DNA of 64,000 nucleotides from Paenibacillus pabuli NBRC 13638 (GTDB lineage: Bacteria > Bacillota > Bacilli > Paenibacillales > Paenibacillaceae). The DNA lies in NCBI RefSeq assembly GCF_001514495.1, contig NZ_BCNM01000031.1, positions 1-64,000 on the forward strand, read 5' to 3'. The notes under the pieces are model-generated. The model did not search any database and was not told where the DNA came from. It was given only the letters and a program-made list of their open reading frames with translations. Positions 35,850 through 46,650 of the stretch are shown here, piece after piece; within the stretch, counting starts at the first letter, position 1, and each line of letters begins with the position of its first letter. Both the position numbers and the translations under genes were made by a program.

Positions 35850-38363
35850 ATGAAAACAGCAACAATACGAAGAGAAGACGTCGAGCTTCTGGCACCCGCA
35901 GGTGACTGGGATTGTATGCGTTCGGCGGTAGCCAACGGCGCGGATGCGATTTTCTTCGGAGTCGAAAAATTTAATGCACGGGCACGTGCGAACAATTTCC
36001 GTATGGACGAGCTGCCGGAGATTATGGCGTTTTTGCACAGTTATGGCGTAAAAGGTTTCTTGACCTTTAATATATTGATTTTTGAAAATGAATTGACGGA
36101 TGCCAAAGAACTGATCGACGCTTGTGTCGATGCGGGTGTGGATGCTGTGATTGTACAGGATTTGGGTCTGGTCAAATTGATCCGCGAGATCTCGCCGGAC
36201 TTCCCGATTCACGGTTCAACCCAAATGACGATTACGTCACCGGAAGCGGTGGAGTTTACAAAGCCGTTTGATATGGAACGTGTCGTACTTGGGCGGGAGA
36301 ACAACCTGAAGCAGATTCAGAAGATCGGAGAACAGGCGAAGCTGCCAATGGAAGTATTTGTACACGGTGCGCTGTGCGTATCATACTCCGGGCAATGCCT
36401 GACTTCTGAAATGTGGGGTGGACGTTCCGCCAACCGTGGGGAATGTGCACAGGCTTGCCGACTGCCGTATGACCTGATGGTAGATGGGGTGCACAAGCCG
36501 ATGGGCGATGTGGCATACCTGCTGTCTCCCAAGGACTTGGCTGCGATTGACTTGATGCCGGAACTGATCGAAGCGGGCGTAACATCCTTCAAAATTGAAG
36601 GACGTCTCAAAACGCCGGAATACGTGGCCAACGTAGTTAGTAAATACCGTAAAGCGATCGACCGTTATTTTGATGGTGATAATACGCCACCGAGTAAGGA
36701 AGAAGTACGTGAATTGCAGCAGAGTTTCTCCCGTGGATTCACACACGGTTTCCTGGACGGAACGAACAATAAACAACTGGTTGACGGTACGTTCCCGAAA
36801 AGCCGTGGTGTCTATCTGGGTCGTGTAGACCAAGTATTACGTGATGGTGTCGTGCTGAAGCTCGATGCACCAGTGAAACGTGGAGACGGGATTGTATTCG
36901 ATGCCGGAGATCCGACGAAGAAAGAAGAAGGCGGACGTGTCTACGATGTACGCCGCAAAGGCGTGAAGCTTGAAGGCGAAGCGGAAGAAGGCTGGATCGT
37001 GGACGTCGTACCTGGCCGCAGTGACGTGGACCTGCGCCGCGTGAACGTGGGCGACAAAGTATGGAAAACGAATGACCCTGCGCTGGACAAACGTCTTCGT
37101 CAGAGCTTTGAAACCGAGAAGCCATATCGTATCTTCCCGGTAAACGTGAAAGTCATCGGCAGCCCAGGGCAGCCGCTTAGCACTTGGTGGACGGACGTAC
37201 AGAAGGGCACGACCGTCCGTGTGAATTCCGAGATGGAACTGGACATCGCCCAGAAGCGTCCAATGACGCACGAACTGCTCGAAGAGCAATTCGGACGTCT
37301 GGGCGGCACCGTGTTCCAGCTTGAAGAATTGGACGTCAACCTGCACGGTGACGTCATCATCCCGATGCGCGAGCTGAATAACATTCGCCGTCAGGCGGTG
37401 GAACAGCTCGCGGGCGAGCGCCCTAAACCGCCCGTATATGTGAAACGGGCGGTGGAAGTTTACGGTGATGCGGTTAAACCGGCATCACCCGTCGCTCGCG
37501 GTCATGCGGAGCTGACCGCGCTTTGCCGCAGCCTGCCACAAGTGGAGGCAGCGCTGGAAGCGGGTGTCGGCATGATCTATGCCGACTTCGAGTTTATCAA
37601 GCAGTTCCCGGCAGCCGTGGAAGCTGTGCATGCAGCAGGTCGCAAGATTGCCCTGGCAACGCCGCGTATTCATATGCCTGGCGAGAACGGATACCATAAC
37701 AACATCTTGCGTCTCCAGCCAGACGCTGTGCTGGTACGTAATACAGGTGCGTTGTACTTCTACCTGCGCCACCGGATGGAGAACCCGGATGCGAAGCACC
37801 CGGAACTGATCGGTGACTTCTCATTGAACATTGCCAATCACAAGGCGGTAGAATTGTTCCTGGAAGCGGGTTGTGACTGGATCACACCTTCCTATGACCT
37901 GAATATTCAGCAAATGGTTGATTTGCTTGGTCACTCCCGTACCAGTCAGACGGAAGTAGTCATTCATCAGCATCTGCCGATGTTCCATACGGAGCACTGC
38001 GTGTACTGTACGTTTATGAGTGAAGGAACAGATTATACCAACTGTGGACGTCCTTGTGAGGAACAGCGTGCATCGCTGCAAGACCGGATTGGCATGTCCC
38101 ATCCCGTACGTGTGGATGAAGGCTGCCGCAATACCGTCTATAATGCGGTGGAACAATCTGGTGCCGAATATCTGACCAATTTCATGGATCTGGGTGTATC
38201 CCGCTACCGTGTGGAATTCCTGGAAGAGACACCGGAGCAGGTGCGCGAGGTTATTGATCTGTACAATCGTGCGCTTCGCGGCGAGATTAGTGGTACACAA
38301 GTTTGGAAAACACTAAAAGCAACGAACCAACTTGGCGTAACGCGTGGTCAACTGGTGAAATAA
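35850..38363 (+). CDS. U32 peptidase family protein (DUF3656 type, RlhA/YrrO-related)
   Basis: A cytoplasmic protein of about 837 residues. The N-terminal TIM-barrel-like U32 domain starts VELLAPAGDWDCMRSAV and contains the U32 signature EVFVHGALCVSYSGQC (about 168-183). Four conserved Cys sites there (GALC, GQC, GECAQACR) could hold an iron-sulfur cluster. A middle DUF3656 region and a second barrel-like part (about 520-800, with HCVYCTFMSEGTDYTNCGRPC) complete it. E. coli RlhA of this family hydroxylates 23S rRNA, and others were described as collagenases; which applies here is unknown. GGGGAGGATC supports the ATG at 35850 rather than 35835. Confidence 0.88.
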   Translation: MKTATIRREDVELLAPAGDWDCMRSAVANGADAIFFGVEKFNARARANNFRMDELPEIMAFLHSYGVKGFLTFNILIFENELTDAKELIDACVDAGVDAVIVQDLGLVKLIREISPDFPIHGSTQMTITSPEAVEFTKPFDMERVVLGRENNLKQIQKIGEQAKLPMEVFVHGALCVSYSGQCLTSEMWGGRSANRGECAQACRLPYDLMVDGVHKPMGDVAYLLSPKDLAAIDLMPELIEAGVTSFKIEGRLKTPEYVANVVSKYRKAIDRYFDGDNTPPSKEEVRELQQSFSRGFTHGFLDGTNNKQLVDGTFPKSRGVYLGRVDQVLRDGVVLKLDAPVKRGDGIVFDAGDPTKKEEGGRVYDVRRKGVKLEGEAEEGWIVDVVPGRSDVDLRRVNVGDKVWKTNDPALDKRLRQSFETEKPYRIFPVNVKVIGSPGQPLSTWWTDVQKGTTVRVNSEMELDIAQKRPMTHELLEEQFGRLGGTVFQLEELDVNLHGDVIIPMRELNNIRRQAVEQLAGERPKPPVYVKRAVEVYGDAVKPASPVARGHAELTALCRSLPQVEAALEAGVGMIYADFEFIKQFPAAVEAVHAAGRKIALATPRIHMPGENGYHNNILRLQPDAVLVRNTGALYFYLRHRMENPDAKHPELIGDFSLNIANHKAVELFLEAGCDWITPSYDLNIQQMVDLLGHSRTSQTEVVIHQHLPMFHTEHCVYCTFMSEGTDYTNCGRPCEEQRASLQDRIGMSHPVRVDEGCRNTVYNAVEQSGAEYLTNFMDLGVSRYRVEFLEETPEQVREVIDLYNRALRGEISGTQVWKTLKATNQLGVTRGQLVK

Positions 38364-38467
38364 GCAAAACGGAATGCTGTAACAGCTACACTAACAAGAT
38401 TGAGAGCAAGATATAGTTGCTCTATCTACATCTGATAAGCAACAAGACACTGGCTACAGGCATGAAT

Positions 38468-38506
38468 AACCCCAAACTCTGCTTTACGGAGGTTTTGGGG
38501 TTTTTT
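38468..38506 (+). terminator. terminator after the U32 gene
   Basis: AACCCCAAA (38468-38476) pairs with TTTGGGGTT (38494-38502) and is followed by T. Confidence 0.88.
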
Positions 38507-38645
38507 CTATAAAGGAGACTTGAACTATACCGATATCAGATTCGTATATGGTATCTTGTCTGTCAGAGAATGTTTGTATCGCTGTGTGGGGTTTATATAT
38601 TTTTGCGAGAAAACTACAACATCTGGATACAGGAGGCGAAGAACT

Positions 38646-41600
38646 GTGGCGCCATTCACGATAATGGATATCAAATTGCTGTGCGGGGTCACGGCATTCA
38701 AACGGGGAGAAGCGTATAACCAATCTGGCAGGGTGACCAATCTGGCTGCCAGTCAGGATGAACGTCATTATGAAGCTGTGGTTCGAGGTACTGAACGATA
38801 CAAAGTAACGGTTGATCTGGATGATGCAGGTGAGGTTGTTGCCGGATGCACTTGTCCGGGCGATGGGAGATATTATGACTATTGCAAACATGTGGCTGCC
38901 GTTTTGCTGGCGATTCATGAATGGGGGGAACAGCGTGACACGGGCTCTCAAACATCCTCGAAGCTGGTGTCTACACCTGATCGTGGCTCCAGTTCCAGAG
39001 TAGGGACGCTGGTTGAGGAGAATGAGTGGGAGCGCCCAAATTCCATTTCCCATTCTGCCTCCGTTTTGGATGTGGAGTCTCATTCGACATCATCGGCTCA
39101 CGCCATTGCCATGGAGCCATCGCCTTTGGATTCCAAACTTCATGACCATTCGGATGTCGATCGTCCGTCTGTGCATTTCGCTCAAGCAGGTCGTCCAAGC
39201 TCGGCACCAGGGTGGGGCAGATCAGCAGATAAGCCTTCATACCGTACAGCGGATCAGATTTTGTCCATGTTTGCCAAGGAACGTAGTCCAATGCATGCCA
39301 ATGAACGTAGATATACCGAACCCGTCTTGCGCTCTTCACTACAGGAAGAACTCCAGGTCCAGTTCATATGCAAGCTAGTGCAGGTTCACAAAGGCGGAGC
39401 CAAACTCGCGCTCGAACTGAAGGTAGGAAATAAACGCCTGTATGTCGTACAGAAAGTGAAGCAGTTTCTGAGTTGTATTGAGAAGGGCGAGCCCATGACG
39501 TTTACGAAGCTGTTTTTCTACGACCCTTCGATGCACTATTTTAGCCCCCAGAATCAAGCGATCCTGTCTATGCTTATTCGGATGAGGCAAAGTGAGGAAG
39601 CATACCGCGAGTCCATCTCGGGTTACTTGGGAGCTTCAGATGGAAGAGATATATTGATCGCTCCGCTAGTGTGGAAGCCGCTGCTGGAATTGCTGCTTCA
39701 GGCCGACAGCCGGATGGAAGGCACGGGGTTAGCGAACGGACCACTCACGTTGGGTGAGGGTGCACTGCCTATATTTTATCGTATTGCACAGGGCGTTAAT
39801 GAAGGATATCAGCTTGATATTTCTGGACTGCGAGAGCTGATTCTTCTTCCTGCCTATGATGCTGCCGTGGTGGAAGGACAGCTGCATATGTTGGAACCGA
39901 TGCAGATGCGAAGTCTGGAGGACTTGAGCATGGCACTTACCTCGTATGGGATTAAAGAAAGCATCGATATTTCATCCCAGCAGGTGGATGAATTCGTACA
40001 GCATGTGGTGCCGGAGCTGCGCACGCTTGGACATCTGTCGATCGACGCCCAGGTGAGAGAACGAATCGCAGAGCCGGAGCTTGCACCGAAGCTATACATT
40101 GACTTTTACCGTGAACGTATTACAGCGCGCCTGGAGTTCGACTATGGAGTGATGGTCATTAATCCGCTGGCCGAATATTTGATTGATGAGGAAGAGAAAA
40201 AGGTGATTCTGGTACGTGACCGCCATGCGGAGCGAAACTTGATTGACCGGTTAGATCGCTCTTTCCTGGAGCGGGATGGCAGTGTATGGGCGAGTGAACG
40301 AGAAGATGCGGTATATGATGTGATGTATCATCTGCTGCCGGAGCTTGAGAAGCAAGTGGATATCTATATCCCCAATGCGGTGAAGGCCATGGTGCAATCC
40401 TATCCAACTCCGCCGAAAGTTCGGGCAGATTTGGGCAAAGGGCTGGACTGGCTGGAGATCTCATTCGAGATGGAAGGTGTAGACGAGCAGGAACTTCAAG
40501 AGATAATGCGCAGCATTGTGGAAAAGAAACCGTATTTCCGCTTGCGCAGCGGTGTGTTTGTCTCTCTCGAAAATGAAGGGGCGGACAGCTTCGCACACAT
40601 GGCGGATTCGCTTGGACTTGCAGCGGGCGATATCAAAGGCAGCCATATTCTGCTGCCGGCAGTTCGGGCTTTGCAGCTTCCGGGCCGGGACGAGGTTTCC
40701 GGTCATGTGAAGTGGGGAGGCACCCTGAAACGTTTCCTGGATGATCTTCGTGATCCCGAACGGATGGATTTTGCACTGCCGGATGCACTTGCTCCTGTAC
40801 TGCGTGATTATCAGGCAAGTGGATACCAGTGGCTGCGTACACTCGCATTTTACCGATTTGGTGGCATTCTGGCCGATGATATGGGTCTTGGCAAAACGCT
40901 GCAAAGTATCGCTTATATCGCAGCTGAACTGAAAGAAAAGCCGATTTTAAACGGAGATCATGACGGCGCAGGTGTCCATGGGAAGAATGGACTAGAAGAG
41001 GGTATTGCTACTAATGGTGGATTCGATCCTGTAACTGGGTTGCCATTGAACGAGGCATCTTTAGAGGATGCTGGGGGCCTGTCATCCGCGTTAGGTGCAT
41101 TACAGGATGGATTAATCGTCCGAAACCATGCAGCCCACCCTCCCGTGCTTGTGGTTGCGCCCGCATCGTTGACCTACAACTGGGCGAATGAGTTTGTACG
41201 TTTTGCCCCACATTTAAGAGTTCTGATTGCAGCAGGTCAAAAAGACGAACGAGCCAGCATGCTCGCAGGCATGGATGACGCAGATGTTATTGTGACCTCC
41301 TACCCGTTATTGCGCCGCGATCTGGACACATATCTCGGAAGAACGTTTCATACGCTTATTTTGGATGAAGCCCAGGCGATTAAAAATTCTTCTTCCCAGA
41401 CAGCCCAGGCAGTTAAACAGATTAAGGCACCACGTCGCTTTGCGCTTACAGGAACGCCAGTGGAGAACTCTCTCGATGAGCTGTGGTCGATCTTTGAAGC
41501 CGTTTTTCCGGGCCTATTTCCAAGCTATCGCAGATTCCGGGATCTGCCTCCTGAGCGTATTGCGCGAATGGTCCGTCCGTTTATTCTTCGTCGTCTGAAG

Positions 41601-42347
41601 AAAGACGTTCTGGAAGAGCTGCCAGATCGTATTGAAACCGTACAGCGCTCCGAGCTGAAGGACGAACAGAAGAAATTGTATGCCGCTTATCTGTCCCAGC
41701 TTCAGGATGAGACATCCAGGGATATGGAAGAGAACGGTTTTCAGAAGAACCGCATCAAAATTCTGGCCGGCATTACACGCCTGCGCCAGCTGTGCTGTCA
41801 TCCAGCCCTTTTCGTGGAAGGTTATCAGGGAGATTCCGGGAAGATGGAGCAGCTGCTGGAGACAGTCCAGGATTGTCTGGCTGCGGGTAAACGCATCCTC
41901 ATCTTCTCCCAGTTCGCTAGCATGCTGAATCTGATCCGGCAGACATTGGCTGCACAGGGGAGGGATTTGTTCTACCTGGACGGTCAGACACCTGCACAGA
42001 GCCGGGTAGAGATGTGCCGCAGATTCAATGAGGGTGAAGCTGAACTATTCCTGATCTCGTTGAAGGCTGGCGGTACCGGATTGAATTTAACGGGTGCAGA
42101 TACGGTTATTTTATATGATTTATGGTGGAATCCCGCCGTGGAGGAGCAAGCCATTGGACGCGCCCATCGCATGGGGCAAAAGCAAGTCGTACAGGTGATC
42201 CGTCTCGTTACGGAAGGTACGATCGAAGAGAAGATTCTGGAGCTGCAGCAGCGCAAAAAGGATCTGATTGCCGAGGTCATTGAACCCGGAGATCGAGGAT
42301 CGACTACCTTATCCGAGCAGGATATCCGGGAACTGCTGATGGTATAA
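38646..42347 (+). CDS. SWIM-domain SNF2-family DEAD/DEAH-box helicase
   Basis: A 1233-residue DNA-dependent ATPase. A SWIM zinc motif (about 59-85, [20 protein letters not shown], CxCxnCxH) is followed by a Ser/His-rich linker (about 95-215) and an SNF2_assoc-like region. The Swi2/Snf2 core then carries DDMGLGKT (about 743), [11 protein letters not shown] and [16 protein letters not shown], and the C-terminal half has FSQFASM and [18 protein letters not shown]. Such proteins remodel protein-DNA complexes, for example RNA polymerase recycling by RapA. The frame is open from 38520, but AGGAGG nine bases before the GTG at 38646 sets the start. A 65-residue low-complexity insertion (about 767-832) follows motif I. 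Confidence 0.9.
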   Translation: MAPFTIMDIKLLCGVTAFKRGEAYNQSGRVTNLAASQDERHYEAVVRGTERYKVTVDLDDAGEVVAGCTCPGDGRYYDYCKHVAAVLLAIHEWGEQRDTGSQTSSKLVSTPDRGSSSRVGTLVEENEWERPNSISHSASVLDVESHSTSSAHAIAMEPSPLDSKLHDHSDVDRPSVHFAQAGRPSSAPGWGRSADKPSYRTADQILSMFAKERSPMHANERRYTEPVLRSSLQEELQVQFICKLVQVHKGGAKLALELKVGNKRLYVVQKVKQFLSCIEKGEPMTFTKLFFYDPSMHYFSPQNQAILSMLIRMRQSEEAYRESISGYLGASDGRDILIAPLVWKPLLELLLQADSRMEGTGLANGPLTLGEGALPIFYRIAQGVNEGYQLDISGLRELILLPAYDAAVVEGQLHMLEPMQMRSLEDLSMALTSYGIKESIDISSQQVDEFVQHVVPELRTLGHLSIDAQVRERIAEPELAPKLYIDFYRERITARLEFDYGVMVINPLAEYLIDEEEKKVILVRDRHAERNLIDRLDRSFLERDGSVWASEREDAVYDVMYHLLPELEKQVDIYIPNAVKAMVQSYPTPPKVRADLGKGLDWLEISFEMEGVDEQELQEIMRSIVEKKPYFRLRSGVFVSLENEGADSFAHMADSLGLAAGDIKGSHILLPAVRALQLPGRDEVSGHVKWGGTLKRFLDDLRDPERMDFALPDALAPVLRDYQASGYQWLRTLAFYRFGGILADDMGLGKTLQSIAYIAAELKEKPILNGDHDGAGVHGKNGLEEGIATNGGFDPVTGLPLNEASLEDAGGLSSALGALQDGLIVRNHAAHPPVLVVAPASLTYNWANEFVRFAPHLRVLIAAGQKDERASMLAGMDDADVIVTSYPLLRRDLDTYLGRTFHTLILDEAQAIKNSSSQTAQAVKQIKAPRRFALTGTPVENSLDELWSIFEAVFPGLFPSYRRFRDLPPERIARMVRPFILRRLKKDVLEELPDRIETVQRSELKDEQKKLYAAYLSQLQDETSRDMEENGFQKNRIKILAGITRLRQLCCHPALFVEGYQGDSGKMEQLLETVQDCLAAGKRILIFSQFASMLNLIRQTLAAQGRDLFYLDGQTPAQSRVEMCRRFNEGEAELFLISLKAGGTGLNLTGADTVILYDLWWNPAVEEQAIGRAHRMGQKQVVQVIRLVTEGTIEEKILELQQRKKDLIAEVIEPGDRGSTTLSEQDIRELLMV

Positions 42348-42429
42348 TGAAGTCCAATCACATTGGAGTTTGCCATCATTTAATATATTTAAATATGACT
42401 CTAGCAAAAAAAAAGGAGTGGGGCTCAGC

Positions 42430-43308
42430 ATGCGCATCCGTAAAGCAATTATTCCAGCAGCCGGGCTCGGTACCCGGTTTCTGCCTGCCACGAAGGCGAT
42501 GCCCAAGGAAATGCTGCCCATCGTCGATAAGCCGACGATTCAGTTCATTATTGAAGAAGCTGTGGCTTCAGGCATTGAGGATATCATTATCGTCACAGGT
42601 AAAGGTAAACGGGCCATCGAGGATCATTTTGACTATTCATTCGAGTTGGAGCAGAACCTGGCTGGTAAACAGAAGTGGGACCTGCTGAATGAAGTTCGCA
42701 AGCCTTCCGAGATGGCAGACATCCATTATATCCGTCAAAAGGAACCGAAGGGTCTTGGACACGCCATCTGGTGTGCGCGCAAGTTTATTGGGGATGAGCC
42801 TTTCGCTGTTCTGCTTGGGGACGATATCGTAGAGGCAGAAACGCCTTGCCTGCAGCAGATGATCGAAGTGTTCGACGAATACCAATCCCCAATCGTAGGT
42901 GTGCAGCCGGTAGATTGGAAGGAGGTATCCCGCTACGGGATTGTGGACGGTGAGCAGGTTTTGAAAACCGATGAACGAGTATTCCAATCGAAGCGTTTGG
43001 TTGAAAAGCCAAAGCCTGAAGATGCTCCTTCGAATCTGGCCATTATGGGGAGATATATTCTTACCCCAGACATATTTGAGATCCTTGGCCAGCAATCGGC
43101 AGGTGTTGGTGGAGAAATCCAGTTAACTGATGCCTTATCCCGTCTGAATGAACAGAGAAGGATATTGGCGTACCACTTTGACGGTCTTCGTCATGATGTG
43201 GGAGAGAAACTGGGCTTTATTGAGACAACGATTCATTATGCGCTTCAGCATGATGACCTACGGGAAGATTTGTTGAACTATTTAAAGAAAGTTGTTTCAT
43301 CGAATTAA
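42430..43308 (+). CDS. galU: UTP-glucose-1-phosphate uridylyltransferase GalU
   Basis: GalU makes UDP-glucose from glucose-1-phosphate and UTP, feeding surface glycan and teichoic acid synthesis. The 293-residue protein matches the family length and has the nucleotide-binding signature [20 protein letters not shown] at residues 6-25, plus [11 protein letters not shown] and [20 protein letters not shown]. The frame is open from 42370, but AAAGGAG supports the ATG at 42430, which gives the usual N-terminus [12 protein letters not shown]. It lies between the helicase gene and the glycan locus, to which it probably supplies an activated hexose. Confidence 0.95.
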   Translation: MRIRKAIIPAAGLGTRFLPATKAMPKEMLPIVDKPTIQFIIEEAVASGIEDIIIVTGKGKRAIEDHFDYSFELEQNLAGKQKWDLLNEVRKPSEMADIHYIRQKEPKGLGHAIWCARKFIGDEPFAVLLGDDIVEAETPCLQQMIEVFDEYQSPIVGVQPVDWKEVSRYGIVDGEQVLKTDERVFQSKRLVEKPKPEDAPSNLAIMGRYILTPDIFEILGQQSAGVGGEIQLTDALSRLNEQRRILAYHFDGLRHDVGEKLGFIETTIHYALQHDDLREDLLNYLKKVVSSN

Positions 43309-43335
43309 TTACAAAGTATAGGAATTAGGGATCAA

Positions 43336-43376
43336 AGCAAAAAGGTCTGCCTTTGGTGAAGGCAAACCTTTTTGCT
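43336..43376. terminator. bidirectional terminator between galU and the O-antigen-ligase-like gene
   Basis: An 18-bp near-perfect stem (43336-43353 with 43359-43376), A-rich on the left arm and T-rich on the right, between convergent genes. Confidence 0.88.
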
Positions 43377-43419
43377 GTGTATAAAAATTGTGAGGATAAA
43401 ACTACTACTATACAACATA

Positions 43420-45885
43420 TTAAAAATTCAATTCTGAGATCTTTGTAATTTCATCTGCCTCGGTTGGTGCAACAGCAATCAGTTTATCATATACAGCTTG
43501 ATCCTGTTGTCCTTCCTTGGTCAGCGCGGCAAGATACCATCTTGCAATTTCACGATTGGTTGCATCAGTTAGATCCTCTGCTATTCCGCCTTTCAGGATG
43601 GCGGCAGCTCTGGCCGCGTCGTTTAACATATATTTCATTTTTCCTGAATTGAGGATCATTGTTGGAGTCAGCTCAAAGGCTTCTCCCTGCATTTGTCCTT
43701 CAGGCAGAGTCTTCAGATGTGCAATTCCGTCTACAACGTGCTGATAAGCATCCAGACCCGAAGCGAAGTACGATTCCTTCTTAGCTGTATCCCCTTGTCC
43801 AAGTGCCTGATATCCAAGATCGAAGGAGCGACTGATCAACTGTTCATACCAACTCATATCCCAGGCATAATTGTCGGCGTACTCCTTTTGGAGAGTAAAG
43901 GCTTGGTCAGCCTCACCCTTCAATTCGTACAGAGCCATGAGTTGCTTCACCATGCTCTTATTGAATGGCTCTTCTTCAAGACCATGCTGGAGCAATTGAA
44001 CGGATGCAGTATAGAACTGATCATCTTTTGTCTGTTCATAGCCCTGTTGATAGAGGGAAGAAAGCATCAGCAATGAATCAAAATGTGTACTGCGAATAGA
44101 TAAGTCCTTGTCCAGTGGTGCTTTGATCTCTTCAAAAGACTGACTGGTCTGTGCGACTTCTTTGGCCTCATATGCGTAATGATTGGCTTGTAGAAAACGA
44201 ACAGATACAATTAGCAGAATGATTACAGCTACTCCGGCAATCACACTGTAGATTCCACGTGCTGTGGAGTCACTAAGCTTCAATCCAAGCATCGGCTTAG
44301 GATCCATCGCAGCAGCCATTCCCCCGACACCAAGGAATACTAAAATTCCAATAAAGACATAACTCATATTGAAATCGAGGATACTCAGTACCAGAATGGA
44401 CATGGACAGAATGAAGTACACGAAATGAGATTCGCGCTCTTCCTCACTCCTTCTTACATAGGCACGAACATATTGATAGAAAACAAAGAGAATAAAGGCC
44501 ATAAACACAACAAATCCAATAACCCCAACCTCGACCAGATATTGCATGAAGAAGTTGTGCACTTGAGCACTGAGATAAGGATTGTTCTGATATTTTTCAT
44601 ATAAAGAAGTCCACGCACCACCACCTGCACCAATAATCGGATAGTCAGCGACGAGCTTCATGGCATCTTTATAAAACGTAATACGCTCCAGCACACTGTG
44701 CTGTTGGAAATTGATATTTTCAAGCCGCGTACTAATGCTGTCCGGCAAAATGTTTCGTACACTGGTACCGAGCAGAAGCACGGCAACAATGACGGTGAGA
44801 ACGACGGAGCCTAGTGGAATCCATAAACTTGACCCTTTCCGATCTGACCAAGATTGCAATCTGCCCTCCAGTCGGGGTGCTACCCAGCGCTGGACAATCC
44901 AACATACCAGTGCCACAACTATGGATGCAGCAATCAGATAAATCCAACCCTTGGCTGCGAGTGAGCCAGAGTATTGTTTTTGTAATTCCAGTCCAGCTGT
45001 ATTTATTGGGTTTAATACAATCAGTGTGCCGGTTCCTGCTACTCCACAATAGATAAACCACAAAATTTGCTTTGCAGGTTTCAACAGGAACAAGAGAATG
45101 ACAAACACAATTGGCAGCATGACAAGCCCCGTCCGGGAAAGCGTCAGCAGTAGAGACAGAATAATCGGTACAAGCATGAAACCATGTAGTAGCTGCATGT
45201 ACCCTTTTTTGGAACGGATCATACTGAAAATGGTAATAAACAGAAATGCCATCAGGAAAGCGGCATATGTATTGGGATACTGAAACACCGATGCAAGCCG
45301 TGCGCCGTTTGAATCGTTCCAGATGGCTTGGTTATAGACTCCATTCACGACACCGGCCGAGAACCACCCTACAAGCTTGCCTGCGAAACTGAAAGCCCCC
45401 AGCCAGTTTAACAACCCAAATCCGACAATAACATATGCAATCCCTATTAGGGAGGATTGTATGATATGATTGATTTTGTTGTTTTGGAGCAGGTACATAG
45501 CCATTACAAAGATCATTGCATACATGCATTGGATAAGGATCATGTTGACTGCCAGATATTCAGATGCTGCACTGATGAGTGACAGGACATAAGTGAGTGG
45601 CAGCAATATCACCGCGATCTTAAGCCAATCTTGCTGTGTTTCTAACTTAATCTGTTTGAAGTAGACAGCAACCCAAATCACGAACAAGAGGGTTGTAATG
45701 GCAACCGCCCAATAAATGGGTCCTTCAAATTGAAGCGTTTGTCCGTTGAATAACGCAACTTGGAAAGAGGACCAGAGTAGAAATAAGATAAGCCCTATGG
45801 TAAGTGTCCATAGCAGCGGCGAAGCCGAACTGATTGTGGCTTTACTCGACGTCTTCTTTGATTTACCGTATACTGGATTCGACAA
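43420..45885 (-). CDS. O-antigen ligase/polymerase-like membrane protein with C-terminal TPR part
   Basis: An 821-residue protein with about 14 helices in the first 570 residues and a soluble C-terminal part (about 600-815) of TPR-like helix pairs. The Wzy_C/WaaL landmark lies in the large outer loop: DYPIIGAGGGAWTSLYEKYQ followed by AQVHNFFMQYLVEVGVIG, including the conserved His. In slg loci such proteins (WsfB in P. alvei) transfer finished glycans from the lipid carrier to S-layer protein; a polymerase role is the alternative. The start is a TTG about 9 bp after AAAGGAGAC. It faces away from the rest of the locus and converges with galU. Confidence 0.82.
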   Translation of the reverse strand: MSNPVYGKSKKTSSKATISSASPLLWTLTIGLILFLLWSSFQVALFNGQTLQFEGPIYWAVAITTLLFVIWVAVYFKQIKLETQQDWLKIAVILLPLTYVLSLISAASEYLAVNMILIQCMYAMIFVMAMYLLQNNKINHIIQSSLIGIAYVIVGFGLLNWLGAFSFAGKLVGWFSAGVVNGVYNQAIWNDSNGARLASVFQYPNTYAAFLMAFLFITIFSMIRSKKGYMQLLHGFMLVPIILSLLLTLSRTGLVMLPIVFVILLFLLKPAKQILWFIYCGVAGTGTLIVLNPINTAGLELQKQYSGSLAAKGWIYLIAASIVVALVCWIVQRWVAPRLEGRLQSWSDRKGSSLWIPLGSVVLTVIVAVLLLGTSVRNILPDSISTRLENINFQQHSVLERITFYKDAMKLVADYPIIGAGGGAWTSLYEKYQNNPYLSAQVHNFFMQYLVEVGVIGFVVFMAFILFVFYQYVRAYVRRSEEERESHFVYFILSMSILVLSILDFNMSYVFIGILVFLGVGGMAAAMDPKPMLGLKLSDSTARGIYSVIAGVAVIILLIVSVRFLQANHYAYEAKEVAQTSQSFEEIKAPLDKDLSIRSTHFDSLLMLSSLYQQGYEQTKDDQFYTASVQLLQHGLEEEPFNKSMVKQLMALYELKGEADQAFTLQKEYADNYAWDMSWYEQLISRSFDLGYQALGQGDTAKKESYFASGLDAYQHVVDGIAHLKTLPEGQMQGEAFELTPTMILNSGKMKYMLNDAARAAAILKGGIAEDLTDATNREIARWYLAALTKEGQQDQAVYDKLIAVAPTEADEITKISELNF

Positions 45886-46430
45886 GATTTGAGTCTCCTT
45901 TGCTTATAGATACGACATTATTTTAGCATAAGTCGACTACAAATTAGAAATTATAATGTTATAAAGAATAGTTCTACACAAAACATAGTGTTTGAAAACA
46001 AGGTGCAACTATGTAATTGTCCAGAAATGTAGAAAATCATCTGTACATTCCGTAAGATAGTTGTACCACCAAAGACAGATGTCTAAGTATACCGATTTTT
46101 TTACTATAGTTTACCAAAGTTAAAACTGAAAGTAATGGATATCGACCATAAAACATTCATATTAAGGAGGATCTCTTGCCGACCAGTTAAAGATATGATC
46201 CCTAATGGCTAAATCGGACATAAAATTATTAGACTATATTTAGGCCATTGGGCAACGATCTACATTCAAGCTCCCACCCATTCTTCTGCAAAGATGATTA
46301 GCCTTCTAGAGCAAACATCTACAAACCTTGCCTGGTTATGATGTAAGGCTTCTTCCAAGTTGCTGACCAATCTTCTAAAAGAAGGGACTAAAAGAGATTT
46401 AAGGAAATTCTATCGTGCTGCAATTTTTCT
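45886..46430. other. AT-rich intergenic region left of the AT-rich glycan cassette
   Basis: Together with the transposase remnant it forms a gap of about 765 bases. The left part holds the promoter above. From about 46165 (AAGGAGGATCTCTTG) onwards several short frames are broken by stops. One frame near 46230-46350 stays open for about 40 codons (RLYLGHWATIYIQAP) and may be an eroded upstream part of the same transposase, but I cannot show this. No intact gene is visible. Confidence 0.5.
45920..45928 (-). promoter_or_regulatory. extended -10 element for the O-antigen-ligase-like gene
   Basis: On the minus strand TGCTAAAAT (TGnTAAAAT) lies about 35 bp before the start codon. The -35 region is weak, as is usual for extended -10 promoters. 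Confidence 0.4.
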
Positions 46431-46575
46431 GGAAACTTTACACTTGTAGATGAGGAAACCATTAATACCTATCGTTACTGCTTTACAAATGCTGCTATTG
46501 AAGGACGCAACTACGAAGGCGTTGTTTTACACGTAACCACGATCTTTACATCCGCAGGACTTCTGTGGGGTTTCC
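46431..46575 (+). pseudogene. degenerate C-terminal fragment of an ISL3-family transposase
   Basis: Three reading frames give consecutive pieces of the conserved C-terminus of ISL3-type DDE transposases. The first, from 46431, gives TYRYCFTNAAIEGRN. A second (46516) gives KAL, and a third (46520) gives RCFTRNHDLYIRRTSV. Joined, they recall the family pattern with NAAxEGRxNxIKAxQRRxYFTRN. The frame changes and missing residues show decay; no inverted repeats or target duplication were found. It lies at the left edge of the AT-rich glycan genes, a sign of past insertion or exchange there. Confidence 0.7.
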
Positions 46576-46588
46576 CACGTAACTCATT

Positions 46589-46597
46589 TGGTATGAT
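46589..46597 (+). promoter_or_regulatory. possible extended -10 promoter of the wzm operon
   Basis: TGGTATGAT (TGnTATGAT) lies about 55 bp before the permease start. No good -35 is present, so the assignment is weak. Confidence 0.3.
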
Positions 46598-46650
46598 ATC
46601 GTTTAGGGAATTTATACAGGTGGCGTTTTATATTTTAGTTAGGGGAAGTG

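Noticed and set aside
38520-38645. Longer N-terminus for the SNF2 helicase from the TTG at 38520
   Set aside because: The 42 extra residues do not resemble the family, and AGGAGG at 38631-38636 sets the GTG at 38646.
46165-46430. Upstream part of the ISL3-type transposase
   Set aside because: Short open pieces are present, but I could not match them to a conserved part of the family, so only the C-terminal fragment is called.
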